Shown here: positions 56,046 through 64,000 of the stretch, piece by piece | Numbering within the stretch: the first letter of the stretch is position 1 | Layout: the number at the start of each line of letters is the position of its first letter | NCBI RefSeq assembly: GCF_904848585.1 | Contig: NZ_CAJHCR010000007.1 | Coordinates: 248,001-312,000, forward strand | Source: Paraburkholderia kirstenboschensis | GTDB taxonomy: Bacteria; Pseudomonadota; Gammaproteobacteria; Burkholderiales; Burkholderiaceae | Length of the DNA: 64,000 nt | Reading direction: 5' to 3' | The notes under the pieces: model-generated | Told to the model about the DNA's origin: nothing | Database searches by the model: none | Seen by the model: only the letters and a program-made list of their open reading frames with translations | Translations under genes and position numbers: made by a program

Positions 56046-58106
56046 TTACATCCCGACGGCAACGCGCGTGAGCCCGTTGCGCTTCAGATGACGGAAACGC
56101 GCCAGCGCCCACAGCGGGAAGAACTTGCGATAGCCGTGATAACGCAGATAGAACACGCGCGGGAACCCGGTGGCGGTGAAACGCGTTTCGTCCCACAAGC
56201 CGTGCTCGCGTTGTTCACGCTGCAAATAGTCGATGCCCCGCGCAACCGCCTCGTGATTCACCTCGCCCGCCGCCATCAGGCCCATCAACGCCCACGCCGT
56301 TTGCGAAGCCGTACTCGGCGCGCGTTCGTAACCGTGGTAGTCGAGCTTGTAGCTCTCGCCGGCCTCGCCCCAGCCGCCGTCTTCGTTCTGGATCGACAGC
56401 AGCCACTGTGCGGCGCGTTTGATGCGCGGGTCGTCGTGCGAGATGCCGGCCGCGTTCAGCGAACACAGCGCGGTCCACGTACCGTAGATGTAGTTCAAAC
56501 CCCAACGGCCATACCAGCTGCCGTCGGGCTCCTGCTCCTTCAGCATGTAGTCGAGCGCACGTTGCGCGGGTTCGCTGTTCTGCGGCAACTCGCCGAGTTG
56601 CGCGAGCATCGACAGGCAACGACCCGACACGTCCGCGGTCGGCGGATCGAGCAGCGCGCCGTGATCGGAGAACGGAATGTTGTTCAGGTAATACTGCGTG
56701 TTCTCGGGCTCGAACGCGCCCCAGCCGCCGTCGCTACTCTGCATGCCGACGACCCATTCGCGCGCGCGCGCAATTGCCTCGCGATCGACGCTCGACTGCG
56801 TGAGCGCGGCCGAGCGCTGCATGGCCATCGCGACCACCGCCGTATCGTCGACGTCCGGGTAATACGCGTTGTTGTACTGGAAGGCCCAGCCGCCAGGCCG
56901 CACGTTCGGCCGGCGCGAAATCCAGTCGCCGCGCACGTCGAGAATCTGCAGCGGACGCAGCCATGCGAGGCCGCGTTCGGCGGCCTGTTCGGCACGCGCT
57001 TCGCCGGTTTCGAGCAACGCGTGCGCGGCAAGCGACGTGTCCCATACGGGCGACAAACACGGCTGGCAATATGCTTCGTCATCCTTGATAACGAGCAGCT
57101 TTTCGATCGACTGACGCGCAATGGCACGGTTCGGATGGTCGGCCGGATAACCGAGCACGTCGTACATCATCACCGAATTGGCCATGGCCGGGAAAATCGC
57201 GCCCAAGCCGTCTTCGCCGTTCAGCCGCTGATCGACGAAGGCCACCGCCTCGCGTACAGCTCGCTCGCGCGTGGCTTTCGGAAACAGACCGTCGACCGCG
57301 CGCAACACCGTATCCACGACACGGAAAAAGCGGAACCAGCCGACATGTTGATGCGGCGCCCGCTGCGGCATGCCGGTGTTCACCGGCGCGCCGCGGAACA
57401 ATTCGTCGATGCGCACGCGGCGCGGATTGCGCGCGAGCGGCCGCTTCGCATTGAGCACGAGCAGCGGCACGATCACGGTCCGCGCCCAGTACGACACCTT
57501 CGACAGATGGAACGGAAACCACATGGGCAGCAGCGTGATTTCCACGGGCATCATGGGCACCGCGCGCCACGACACCACGCCGAACAGCGCCAGCAGAATC
57601 CGCGTGAAGACGTTCACCGCTTCGGCGCCGCCGTGCGCAAGAATCGCCTCGCGCGCGCGGACCATGTGCTCGGCGTCGACGGGGTCGCCGATCATCTTCA
57701 GCGCGAAGTACGCCTTCACGCTCGCGCTGACGTCGAGTGCGCCGTCGGTGAAGAGCGGCCAGCCGCCGTCGGCTAGCTGGATGCGGCGCAAATACCGTGC
57801 GATTTTCTGCTCCAGCTCGACGTTCGGCGTTTCGCCGAGGTAATGGACCAGCAGCACGTATTCGGCGGGAATCGTCGCATCCGCTTCCAGTTCGTAGACC
57901 CAGTGGCCGTCCGGCTTTTGCGCGGCGAGGATCGCGTCGGTTGCGCGCGTGATTGCAGCGTCGAGCGCAGAGGCAGACGCGGCAGACCCGGCAAACTCTG
58001 CAGACGCGTGCGGCGCATCGCTCGCAACGGCCGGCGCGCCTCGCGCTTCGTCGGCGGATTCGGGCATGACGGCGCCCAGCATGTGGGCTTGAGATAAATC
58101 GTTCAT
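56046..58106 (-). CDS. shc: Squalene-hopene cyclase
   Basis: 686 residues. It cyclises squalene to hopene in the membrane. The protonation motif DxDD is D418-V419-D420-D421, and several QW-type repeats are visible (for example QNEDGGWGE and QSSDGGWGA). The first 50 residues are Ala-rich and variable. The start overlaps the hpnE stop by 4 nt (ATGA), so the genes are coupled. Confidence 0.97.
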   Translation of the reverse strand: MNDLSQAHMLGAVMPESADEARGAPAVASDAPHASAEFAGSAASASALDAAITRATDAILAAQKPDGHWVYELEADATIPAEYVLLVHYLGETPNVELEQKIARYLRRIQLADGGWPLFTDGALDVSASVKAYFALKMIGDPVDAEHMVRAREAILAHGGAEAVNVFTRILLALFGVVSWRAVPMMPVEITLLPMWFPFHLSKVSYWARTVIVPLLVLNAKRPLARNPRRVRIDELFRGAPVNTGMPQRAPHQHVGWFRFFRVVDTVLRAVDGLFPKATRERAVREAVAFVDQRLNGEDGLGAIFPAMANSVMMYDVLGYPADHPNRAIARQSIEKLLVIKDDEAYCQPCLSPVWDTSLAAHALLETGEARAEQAAERGLAWLRPLQILDVRGDWISRRPNVRPGGWAFQYNNAYYPDVDDTAVVAMAMQRSAALTQSSVDREAIARAREWVVGMQSSDGGWGAFEPENTQYYLNNIPFSDHGALLDPPTADVSGRCLSMLAQLGELPQNSEPAQRALDYMLKEQEPDGSWYGRWGLNYIYGTWTALCSLNAAGISHDDPRIKRAAQWLLSIQNEDGGWGEAGESYKLDYHGYERAPSTASQTAWALMGLMAAGEVNHEAVARGIDYLQREQREHGLWDETRFTATGFPRVFYLRYHGYRKFFPLWALARFRHLKRNGLTRVAVGM

Positions 58107-59371
58107 CGGCGTTCCATCGGTTGATTCAGCAACGTATCCGCGGCCTTCTGGCCGGAGCGGATCGCGCCTTCAATCGTCGCGGGCAGGCCGGTAGCCGTCC
58201 AGTCCCCCGCGAGCATCAGATTGTTCCAGCGAGTGCGCGTGCCGGGACGCAGTGTTTCCTGGTCCGGCGACGCAGCGAATGTTGCGCGTTTGTCGACCAC
58301 GATCTGCCACGCCGGCATCGGCGCGGCGGGCAGATTGGCCGCCTGGGCCACCTCGGCCCACAAACGCACCGCGAGTTCTTCGCGAGGCGCGTCGATAACA
58401 TGCTCGGCGCCATAAACCGTAGCGGACAGCCGTCCGTCGGACGCGAACAGCCACTGCGCGGTGCCGTTCAGGAGACCGGTGACGGGCGGCAAGCCGAACG
58501 GCGGTTCAACGGCGAAATACGCGCTGAGCGTCGCGGCAAAACGGGCCGGCGCTCTCAGACCGGGGACAAGCGTCTGCGCGATGTCCGGCGGCACGGCCAG
58601 AATCACGGCCTGGTTTGCGTCGAGCGCGACGCTCTGTTGTGCGAAATCGAGCGCCTCTACGCGGCTCGCGTTCGCCGCAAAGCGGATATTTTCGAGCCGC
58701 GAGCCGATCTCGATCGTCGCGCCGCCGTGCTGCAACAGCCGCAACGCCGGGTCGACGAAAGCGCTGCTCAAACCGTTCCGCGCGATGAGCGGCCGGCATG
58801 CCAGCCCGCCGGCAATCAACGTCTCGCGCACCATCGCGGCAGTCAGCGCCGCCGAGGCATCGCGCGGCTCCGCGTTAAGCATTGCGCGAAATAACGGCGC
58901 GAGCAGGCGGTCCCACAGCGGGCCACTGCTGCGTACGGCTTGCGCAACGCTGCGGCCGGGCTTTGCGAAAAGCAGCGGCACGAAACTCAGATAATCACTC
59001 GGGCCGGTGTTCGGCACGCGCGCGTTCTGATCGAAGATCCACCAGGGCAGCCGTCCCGAGGACAGGCGCACGGTCCAGCGCGCATGAGTGGCCAGGTCGA
59101 CGAACGGGAATTCGGGCAACGCCGGTCCCGTCAGTTCGTCCACGGCGCCGATAGCCCGCGCGTAATTGAGCGTGGCGGCGTTGCCCGACATCATCAGGTG
59201 ATTGCCGCTGTCGATCGTCGCGCCGAGCTTGGCGTCGTAGTACGAACGGCAACGGCCGCCGGCCTGTTGGGCCGCTTCGTGAAGCACGACTCGCGCGCCG
59301 CGCCGCTGCAACTGCACTGCGGCGGCCAGGCCGGCGAGGCCCGCGCCGACCACGTGTACGAGTCTCGGCAT
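58103..59371 (-). CDS. hpnE: Hydroxysqualene dehydroxylase HpnE
   Basis: 422 residues of the FAD-dependent amine-oxidase-like family. The N-terminal VHVVGAGLAGLAAAVQLQRRG binds FAD, and NLMLAGDWTATGLPATIEGA is near the C-terminus. HpnE reduces hydroxysqualene to squalene. It lies 4 bp after hpnD and overlaps shc by 4 nt. The ATG at 59371 gives the family N-terminus. Confidence 0.94.
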   Translation of the reverse strand: MPRLVHVVGAGLAGLAAAVQLQRRGARVVLHEAAQQAGGRCRSYYDAKLGATIDSGNHLMMSGNAATLNYARAIGAVDELTGPALPEFPFVDLATHARWTVRLSSGRLPWWIFDQNARVPNTGPSDYLSFVPLLFAKPGRSVAQAVRSSGPLWDRLLAPLFRAMLNAEPRDASAALTAAMVRETLIAGGLACRPLIARNGLSSAFVDPALRLLQHGGATIEIGSRLENIRFAANASRVEALDFAQQSVALDANQAVILAVPPDIAQTLVPGLRAPARFAATLSAYFAVEPPFGLPPVTGLLNGTAQWLFASDGRLSATVYGAEHVIDAPREELAVRLWAEVAQAANLPAAPMPAWQIVVDKRATFAASPDQETLRPGTRTRWNNLMLAGDWTATGLPATIEGAIRSGQKAADTLLNQPMERR

Positions 59372-59375
59372 CGGC

Positions 59376-60224
59376 TCAGAAGAGCGCGTAACGCGCGACG
59401 ATCCACAGCATGCGCAGCTTCGGCTTGCTGACTTTCGTGCGCGGAATGTCGAAGCCGCGTTCCAGTGTGCGCTCGAGCAGCACACGGTACACGCCCGACA
59501 TGATGCGCGGCGCGCGCACCTGGTTGCGCGGCTCGCGGTCCATGATCGCGTCGGACGCGGCGAAGTGCTCCTTCGCGCGTTCAGCGAGCGTTGCGCAGAC
59601 GCGCGGCAGCGAGGGGTCGTCGGCGATCTGCGCGGGATTCTTCACCGCGATGCCTTCGCGCGCCAGCAACTCGTGCGGCAGATAGCAACGGTTGATACCG
59701 GCGTCTTCGTCGATGTCGCGCAGAATGTTCGTAAGCTGAAGCGCACGGCCGAGATGGTGCGCCAGCAAACGGCCCGGCTCCTCCTGCATCCCGAATATCC
59801 TCACCGATAGACGGCCCGCCGCGCTCGCGACCCGGTCGCAGTACAGGTCGAGCGTGGCCTCGTCGGGGGCGCAGATGTCGGCGGCGGCATCCATCGCCAT
59901 GCCGTCGATCATTGCGTGAAAATCCTCACGCTGCAGATGAAACGTGTGAATGTGCCGCGTCAGCGCGCGCAACGAGGCGCGCGGCGAGCCGGTATAGCAC
60001 GCATCGATGTCGGCGCGCCAGCGCTCGAGCGCAGCGGCGCGGTCGGCGCGCGGCATGTCGCTGTCGGCGATATCGTCGACAGCGCGGCAGAAAGCGTAGA
60101 CCTGATACATCGCGTCGCGCTGCGCGGCCGGCAGGATGCGCATTGCGAGATAGAACGAACTGCCGGACGTGGCGGCAGCGGCGTCGATTTCAGTATCGTC
60201 CACGACAAGATTGGATACAGCCAA
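59376..60224 (-). CDS. hpnD: Presqualene diphosphate synthase HpnD
   Basis: 282 residues of the squalene/phytoene synthase family. The two Asp-rich motifs are D50-D51-I-A-D54 and D170-I-D-E-D174. HpnD joins two farnesyl diphosphates to presqualene diphosphate. The start is TTG 60224 with GGAG 6 nt upstream; a GTG at 60203 is possible, and an upstream in-frame ATG would add a non-family leader. It opens the four-gene operon; an AGTATA at 60351-60356 (TATACT on the coding strand) could be its -10. Confidence 0.93.
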   Translation of the reverse strand: MAVSNLVVDDTEIDAAAATSGSSFYLAMRILPAAQRDAMYQVYAFCRAVDDIADSDMPRADRAAALERWRADIDACYTGSPRASLRALTRHIHTFHLQREDFHAMIDGMAMDAAADICAPDEATLDLYCDRVASAAGRLSVRIFGMQEEPGRLLAHHLGRALQLTNILRDIDEDAGINRCYLPHELLAREGIAVKNPAQIADDPSLPRVCATLAERAKEHFAASDAIMDREPRNQVRAPRIMSGVYRVLLERTLERGFDIPRTKVSKPKLRMLWIVARYALF

Positions 60225-60514
60225 GACGATCTCCGCAGGAGGGCGCCCGCTGAAAGGCGTACAGGAATTTTTATGCCTCGCCGCAGGGCGGGCGGCCCGC
60301 GCGCGCGGACACGCGCGAAACACTCGGCTGGGATGCCGGAAACGGCGAAAAGTATAACAACGTTTGTCCGACGACGCAGTTTCCACAGAGCAATGACCGA
60401 CGCAAGCCGCTGCGATCGGCGAACCCGGTGCGGCGTGCGGCGCGTGACACGGCGGATACAACCGGCTTCGCGAGCGCGACCCGAGCGCTATGAGCGGCCA
60501 TCAATCATGACCGT

Positions 60515-61453
60515 TCAAGTCAGCGCGACGCAGCGATTGCGGCCTTGCCGCTTCGCGCTATAGAGCGCCGCGTCGGCCTCGTTGATAAGCACGTCATACG
60601 AGGGCGAGCCGGCACGCGCGGCCGCGCCGCCCACGCTCGCCGTCACGGGCACGCTTGTGCCCTGCACTTCGACCGGCGTGTCGGCGATCGTGCGGCGGAT
60701 TTTTTCGGCGACGCGCATGGCGTCCTCCAGCGGCGTGCATGGCAGCAGCAACGCGAACTCTTCGCCGCCGAAACGCCCGAACGTGTCCTGCGCCCGCACG
60801 ACGCCTGCAACGCGCTGCGCCATCACGCGCAAAACGGTATCGCCGACGCCGTGGCCGAACTGGTCGTTGATCTTCTTGAAGTGATCGAGATCGAACAGCA
60901 GCACCGACATGTCGCCGCCATAGCGCTGCCAGCGCGTGTATTCGTCGAGCAGCCGCGCCTCGAAGAAGCGGCGGTTGGCAATGCCAGTCAGTCCGTCACG
61001 GTCGGCGTATTCCTGCAGCTTGGCCACAGCCTCCTCGCGCTCGCGCTGCACGATGCTCACATGCGTCACATCGGAGATGGTCACGCAAACGGCCACCACC
61101 TCCCGATCGCGCGTGAGCGGCATGAACGTGACGTCCTGCTGCATGTAATCGACGCCGCCCGTGATCGGCCGGTCATGGTCGAACTTGAACAGATACGGAC
61201 GCTGTTCCCACGAACTGAACGCGAAACTGCCCAGCTGAAAGACACTTTCGATCTTGCGCGACAACCACACTCGCGGCAGTTCCGGAAACTGCGTGAACAG
61301 CGACTTGCCGACCACCTGCTCCGCGGACAGCCCGCTGTGGTCCTGCATGAACCGGTTCCACATCAGCACGTTCATGTCACGGTCGAGCACGAAGATGCCG
61401 AAGCCCACCCGCTCGACTACCAGATCGCTCAACGACTCCATAGGCGCGCTCAT
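60515..61453 (-). CDS. PAS-domain diguanylate cyclase
   Basis: 312 residues, cytosolic. A PAS sensor domain (residues about 8-130) leads to a GGDEF domain (about 145-305). The active site is GGEEF at 229-233, with the inhibitory RxxD site at R220-D223, so c-di-GMP synthesis with product inhibition is expected. It starts within the CheC-type gene stop (ATGA overlap), so the signalling genes form one operon. Confidence 0.93.
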   Translation of the reverse strand: MSAPMESLSDLVVERVGFGIFVLDRDMNVLMWNRFMQDHSGLSAEQVVGKSLFTQFPELPRVWLSRKIESVFQLGSFAFSSWEQRPYLFKFDHDRPITGGVDYMQQDVTFMPLTRDREVVAVCVTISDVTHVSIVQREREEAVAKLQEYADRDGLTGIANRRFFEARLLDEYTRWQRYGGDMSVLLFDLDHFKKINDQFGHGVGDTVLRVMAQRVAGVVRAQDTFGRFGGEEFALLLPCTPLEDAMRVAEKIRRTIADTPVEVQGTSVPVTASVGGAAARAGSPSYDVLINEADAALYSAKRQGRNRCVALT

Positions 61454-62073
61454 AGGCTGGAAAGCAACGCATCGAGCGCGTCGTTCATGTGACGGATGGA
61501 TTCTTCCGCCATCAGCATCACGAGATGCGCGCGGAAGCTCTGGTCTTCCAGCGCGAAATTGACCTCGACGAGCAACGCGACTTCCCATTGCAGCACGCCG
61601 GGCTGAAACACTTCGTCGAGCGTCAATGCGTCGCCCAGCAGGCCGGGCGCGGAGAACACGGGCGTGCGGCCGAGCTGGTCGAGAATGCACGACACGCACG
61701 CGCCGGTGAGCACATTCGCCACGTCGAACATGAGTTCTTTCTGGCTGACCGCTTCGTAGGCGGAGCGCGAATACGGGTCGCTGACCAGCGCGCACAAGTC
61801 CTCTACGCTGTCGCTGCGGCAAATGACCAGCGCCTCGCCTTTGATGTCGGAACGAAAACCCTGGCGTACCGCGCTTACCCGGTCTTCGATACCCGTCATG
61901 TCCCGCAGCGCTTGCGCGGCCTCGCTGACGGCCACCACCCTCACTCGCGGCACCGACAATTCGATAAACGAATCGAGCAGCCGCGCGAGACGTGTCGCGG
62001 CTTGACCCATCGCCAGATTGGCGACCTCTTGCAGCGCGTCGCGCTGATCTTCGGTGAGGACTGGCTCAGACAT
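61450..62073 (-). CDS. CheC-type phosphatase family protein
   Basis: 207 residues. Two CheC signatures are seen. The first, DALQEVANLAMGQAATRLA, has the full D-x3-E-x2-N. The second, KELMFDVANVLTGACVS, has E-x3-D-x2-N with Asp in place of the catalytic Glu. CheC dephosphorylates response regulators; here the likely target is the receiver encoded just upstream. Its start overlaps that gene by 8 nt (ATGTCTGA). Confidence 0.85.
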   Translation of the reverse strand: MSEPVLTEDQRDALQEVANLAMGQAATRLARLLDSFIELSVPRVRVVAVSEAAQALRDMTGIEDRVSAVRQGFRSDIKGEALVICRSDSVEDLCALVSDPYSRSAYEAVSQKELMFDVANVLTGACVSCILDQLGRTPVFSAPGLLGDALTLDEVFQPGVLQWEVALLVEVNFALEDQSFRAHLVMLMAEESIRHMNDALDALLSSL

Positions 62074-62434
62074 ACAACCCGTACTCCTTGAGGATGGGCA
62101 GTACCGCCTCCGGCGTCACGGGCTTGGCGATGAACGCCGCGGCGCCGAGCGCGCGCACGCGCGCCCGGGCCATCGGCTGGATATCGGCTGAGACGACGAT
62201 GACGAAGGTGTTCAGATCCTCATGCTGCAATGCCTCGAGTACCTGATAGCCGTTCATTTCCGGCATGGTCAGGTCGAGGAACATCACCGAGGCTTTCCCT
62301 TGACGATACAAAGCGAGCGCTTCGCGTCCGTTCGAGGCGTACGACACGTCGACGTCCCAGTCCGGCGGCAATGCCTTGGTGAGCACCTTGCGGGCAAGCA
62401 ATGAATCATCGGCGATCACGATTGGCAAAGGCAT
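62066..62434 (-). CDS. Single-domain response regulator (CheY-like receiver)
   Basis: 122 residues. The acidic pair D9-D10, phosphorylation site D54, switch S82 and K104 are all present. There is no output domain. It opens the three-gene operon with the CheC-type protein and the diguanylate cyclase; the cognate kinase may be the sensor starting at 63096 on the other strand or lie elsewhere. Confidence 0.93.
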   Translation of the reverse strand: MPLPIVIADDSLLARKVLTKALPPDWDVDVSYASNGREALALYRQGKASVMFLDLTMPEMNGYQVLEALQHEDLNTFVIVVSADIQPMARARVRALGAAAFIAKPVTPEAVLPILKEYGLYV

Positions 62435-63095
62435 GGCAGGTCGAAAGACGGAATAAGCTCGTACGGGTTAACGGCGGATAGCGGGATTCCTTTAGGGCGG
62501 AGTCTGGCAAGCGGCGAACTGCGCGTCGTCTGGGTGGGAGGCTGCTTGCGGTCGCGCGGGGAGGTTGCGCGGCGACGCGCGTCTGGCGAAACCATGGCGC
62601 GCGCAAGACTGCGTGCGCTGGACGACGGTTATGACCGGCATGTGAGCCTACCCCGTAGATGAGGCGCGGCTGGTTGGATCGGCTGGTCCTGTGCCGCGCG
62701 CGTGGTTTCCGCGAACGCCGGCACTCACGCGTAAACGCATGATCCGATGCCCTCGCGGCGTATGCGTTCGAACATAGCGGACGCACTTTTTGTCATTGAG
62801 TCGATTCTCAAAGCAAACCAGTCGAAATGCAATACGCGGTATTTTCGTCCGGCTAACAATATCTTCCTTACTCCGCCGAGATTTGAAAAAATACGCCCCG
62901 CATAATAATAGTTTCCATACCGTTTATACTTTTGTGTACGTTTGCGCTTCTCGAATCTTCACTGTTTTAAAAGGCCAATGAATAGGCGTCGAAACATCTG
63001 ACGCCGAGAATAACGGTAACTTCTACCGCGATTCTGCGACTATGCTTCTCGTATCCGCCGTCCTCCCAGCCGCGAAAGACCTGAGCGTTTAACAA
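62435..63095. other. Intergenic region with AT-rich tract
   Basis: 661 bp without a convincing gene. The left part is GC-rich. The stretch 62790-63000 is clearly AT-rich compared with its surroundings and holds a TTGAAA about 16 bp before an ATAATA (62882-62909), a plausible rightward promoter for the sensor gene. No RNA gene was recognised. Confidence 0.45.
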
Positions 63096-64000
63096 ATGAC
63101 CCAAGACCGGTTCGACCCGCATCGAGCGAGCCGCCATTCCGCTGATGGGCAGGATGAGGCTGTGTTTCCCGCAGTACCAGAGCAGAACTTCCAGATTCGC
63201 CGAATGACGTTGATCGCGCTGCTCGTCGCCGCGATCGTGCTGCCGTGCCTCTACGTCGCGGCAATGGCATACAGCGACCTGCGAACCCGCGAAGCCGACG
63301 CCACGAACATCACGCTGCGCACCGTGCGCGTCGCCGAGGAACATGCGCTGAAGGTCTTCGACATGAACGAGACGCTCGACACGCGCATCGTCGATCTGAC
63401 TGAAGGCCTGGACGATGACGGCATTCGGGCGCGCGAGGCCGCCATTCATCGCAAAGTGCGGACGATGGGCGGCGGCTATCCGCAAGTGGCCGCCGTGTCC
63501 ATTTTCGGCCGCGACGGCGCGCTGCTCGTGAGCAGCCGGTTTTATCCGGCGCCGCCGGTTTCCATCGGCGAGCGCGAGGATTTCGTCGGCCTTCGCGACG
63601 GCCGCGACCTCGAACACGTGTCGAAGGTAATGACGGGGCATGTCGCCGGCGAACAGGTGTTCAACACCGGCGTGGAACGGCGCGCGCCCGACGGCACGTT
63701 TGCCGGCGTGGTATCGGTCGCGCTGCGCCCGAGCTATTTCGACGCGTTCTACCGCGAACTGCTCGGCGGCAACGACGGCGCGCCAATGACCATGACCCTC
63801 GTTCGCTCCGACGGCGCGGTTCTCGCGCACTATCCGCGTCGGCCGGGCGAACCGGCAGTCGTCGCGCCAGATTCGCCATTCGCCGAGGCGATGAACCAGG
63901 GACGGCGCGCCGGCGTCACGCGCATGCGCTCGAACATCGACGGCGACAACATGATCGTCGCGTTCCGGCACGTCGGCTCTTATCCGGTCTACGTCATGTG
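63096..64000 (+). CDS. Membrane sensor protein, N-terminal part (cut by window edge)
   Basis: The first 301 codons are visible. A 36-residue cytosolic lead (MTQDRFDPHR at the start) precedes a membrane helix (LIALLVAAIVLPCLYVAAM) and an extracytoplasmic PDC/dCache-like sensing domain (VAAVSIFGRDGALLVSSRF, DGTFAGVVSVALRPSYFDAF). This is the usual input half of a histidine kinase or diguanylate cyclase; the output domain lies beyond the edge. The ATG at 63096 has a weak ribosome site, and an ATG 36 codons later is an alternative. It is divergent from the response-regulator operon. Confidence 0.8.
   Translation, partial: MTQDRFDPHRASRHSADGQDEAVFPAVPEQNFQIRRMTLIALLVAAIVLPCLYVAAMAYSDLRTREADATNITLRTVRVAEEHALKVFDMNETLDTRIVDLTEGLDDDGIRAREAAIHRKVRTMGGGYPQVAAVSIFGRDGALLVSSRFYPAPPVSIGEREDFVGLRDGRDLEHVSKVMTGHVAGEQVFNTGVERRAPDGTFAGVVSVALRPSYFDAFYRELLGGNDGAPMTMTLVRSDGAVLAHYPRRPGEPAVVAPDSPFAEAMNQGRRAGVTRMRSNIDGDNMIVAFRHVGSYPVYVM

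Noticed and set aside
55941..57776. A 611-codon plus-strand frame opposite shc
   Set aside because: Shadow of squalene-hopene cyclase, which has the DxDD and QW motifs.
62406..62786. A 126-codon minus-strand frame upstream of the response regulator
   Set aside because: Arg/Pro-rich with no structure-like pattern, and it overlaps the start of the receiver gene in another frame.
62967..63971. A 334-codon minus-strand frame at the right edge
   Set aside because: The plus strand encodes a protein with a membrane helix and PDC-like sensor domain running off the edge; the minus frame has neither motifs nor a ribosome site.

Overview
The window is chromosomal DNA of a high-GC Gram-negative bacterium. 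It is most consistent with Paraburkholderia or a close Burkholderiales relative: it has a Burkholderiales-type trimeric porin, a split hopanoid (hpn) locus, an AAHS-type transporter, IclR regulators, and dense same-strand gene packing with many overlapping start and stop codons. I see no rRNA, tRNA, CRISPR array, insertion sequence or phage gene, so this looks like stable chromosome rather than an island. Both window edges cut genes: zwf on the left and a membrane sensor protein on the right.

Layout. 1-5750 (minus): glycogen/oligosaccharide debranching enzyme, MGH1-like glycoside hydrolase and glucose-6-phosphate dehydrogenase. 5963-8480 (plus): small lipoprotein and a Tat-exported phospholipase C. 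8559-11570: aspartoacylase-like deacylase and solute-binding protein, divergent from a LysR regulator. 11787-19201: assorted redox and envelope genes (SDR, rubredoxin-domain protein, Rieske oxygenase, GT2 glycosyltransferase, cytochrome b561, DUF3562 protein, FAD oxidoreductase, GNAT acetyltransferase). 19321-32723 (minus): a tightly packed 14-gene catabolic operon, with a porin and a second IclR gene beyond its promoter. 35420-42277: acid phosphatase-type esterase, DUF4410 protein, secreted nuclease, small exported protein, Crp/Fnr regulator and Mpo1-like protein. 42315-45049: RarD permease, EgtD-like methyltransferase and acylphosphatase. 45234-60224: hopanoid locus. 60515-62434: response regulator, CheC-type protein and diguanylate cyclase. 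63096-64000: membrane sensor.

The 14-gene operon encodes a complete three-component Rieske oxygenase (ferredoxin, oxygenase, reductase). It also encodes a VOC-fold extradiol-type dioxygenase, an alpha/beta hydrolase, two SDRs, a cupin, a ThDP-dependent enzyme, an aspartate-dehydrogenase-like protein, an aldehyde dehydrogenase, an aromatic-acid-type permease, an IclR regulator and a very small recombinase-like helix-turn-helix protein. I do not recognise this combination as a named pathway. A perfect 18-bp inverted repeat lies just downstream of a good sigma70-like promoter ahead of the first gene and is a likely IclR operator.

The hopanoid locus has the synthesis genes (hpnD, hpnE, shc, then hpnG and hpnH for side-chain addition, plus an ispH copy), two accessory genes (hpnA, hpnB), and what looks like an export route: HpnN (inner-membrane RND), HpnM (periplasmic MlaC-like) and an MlaA-type outer-membrane lipoprotein with an unusual Ala/Pro-rich tail. 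hpnC, which in many bacteria sits before hpnD, is not in the window.
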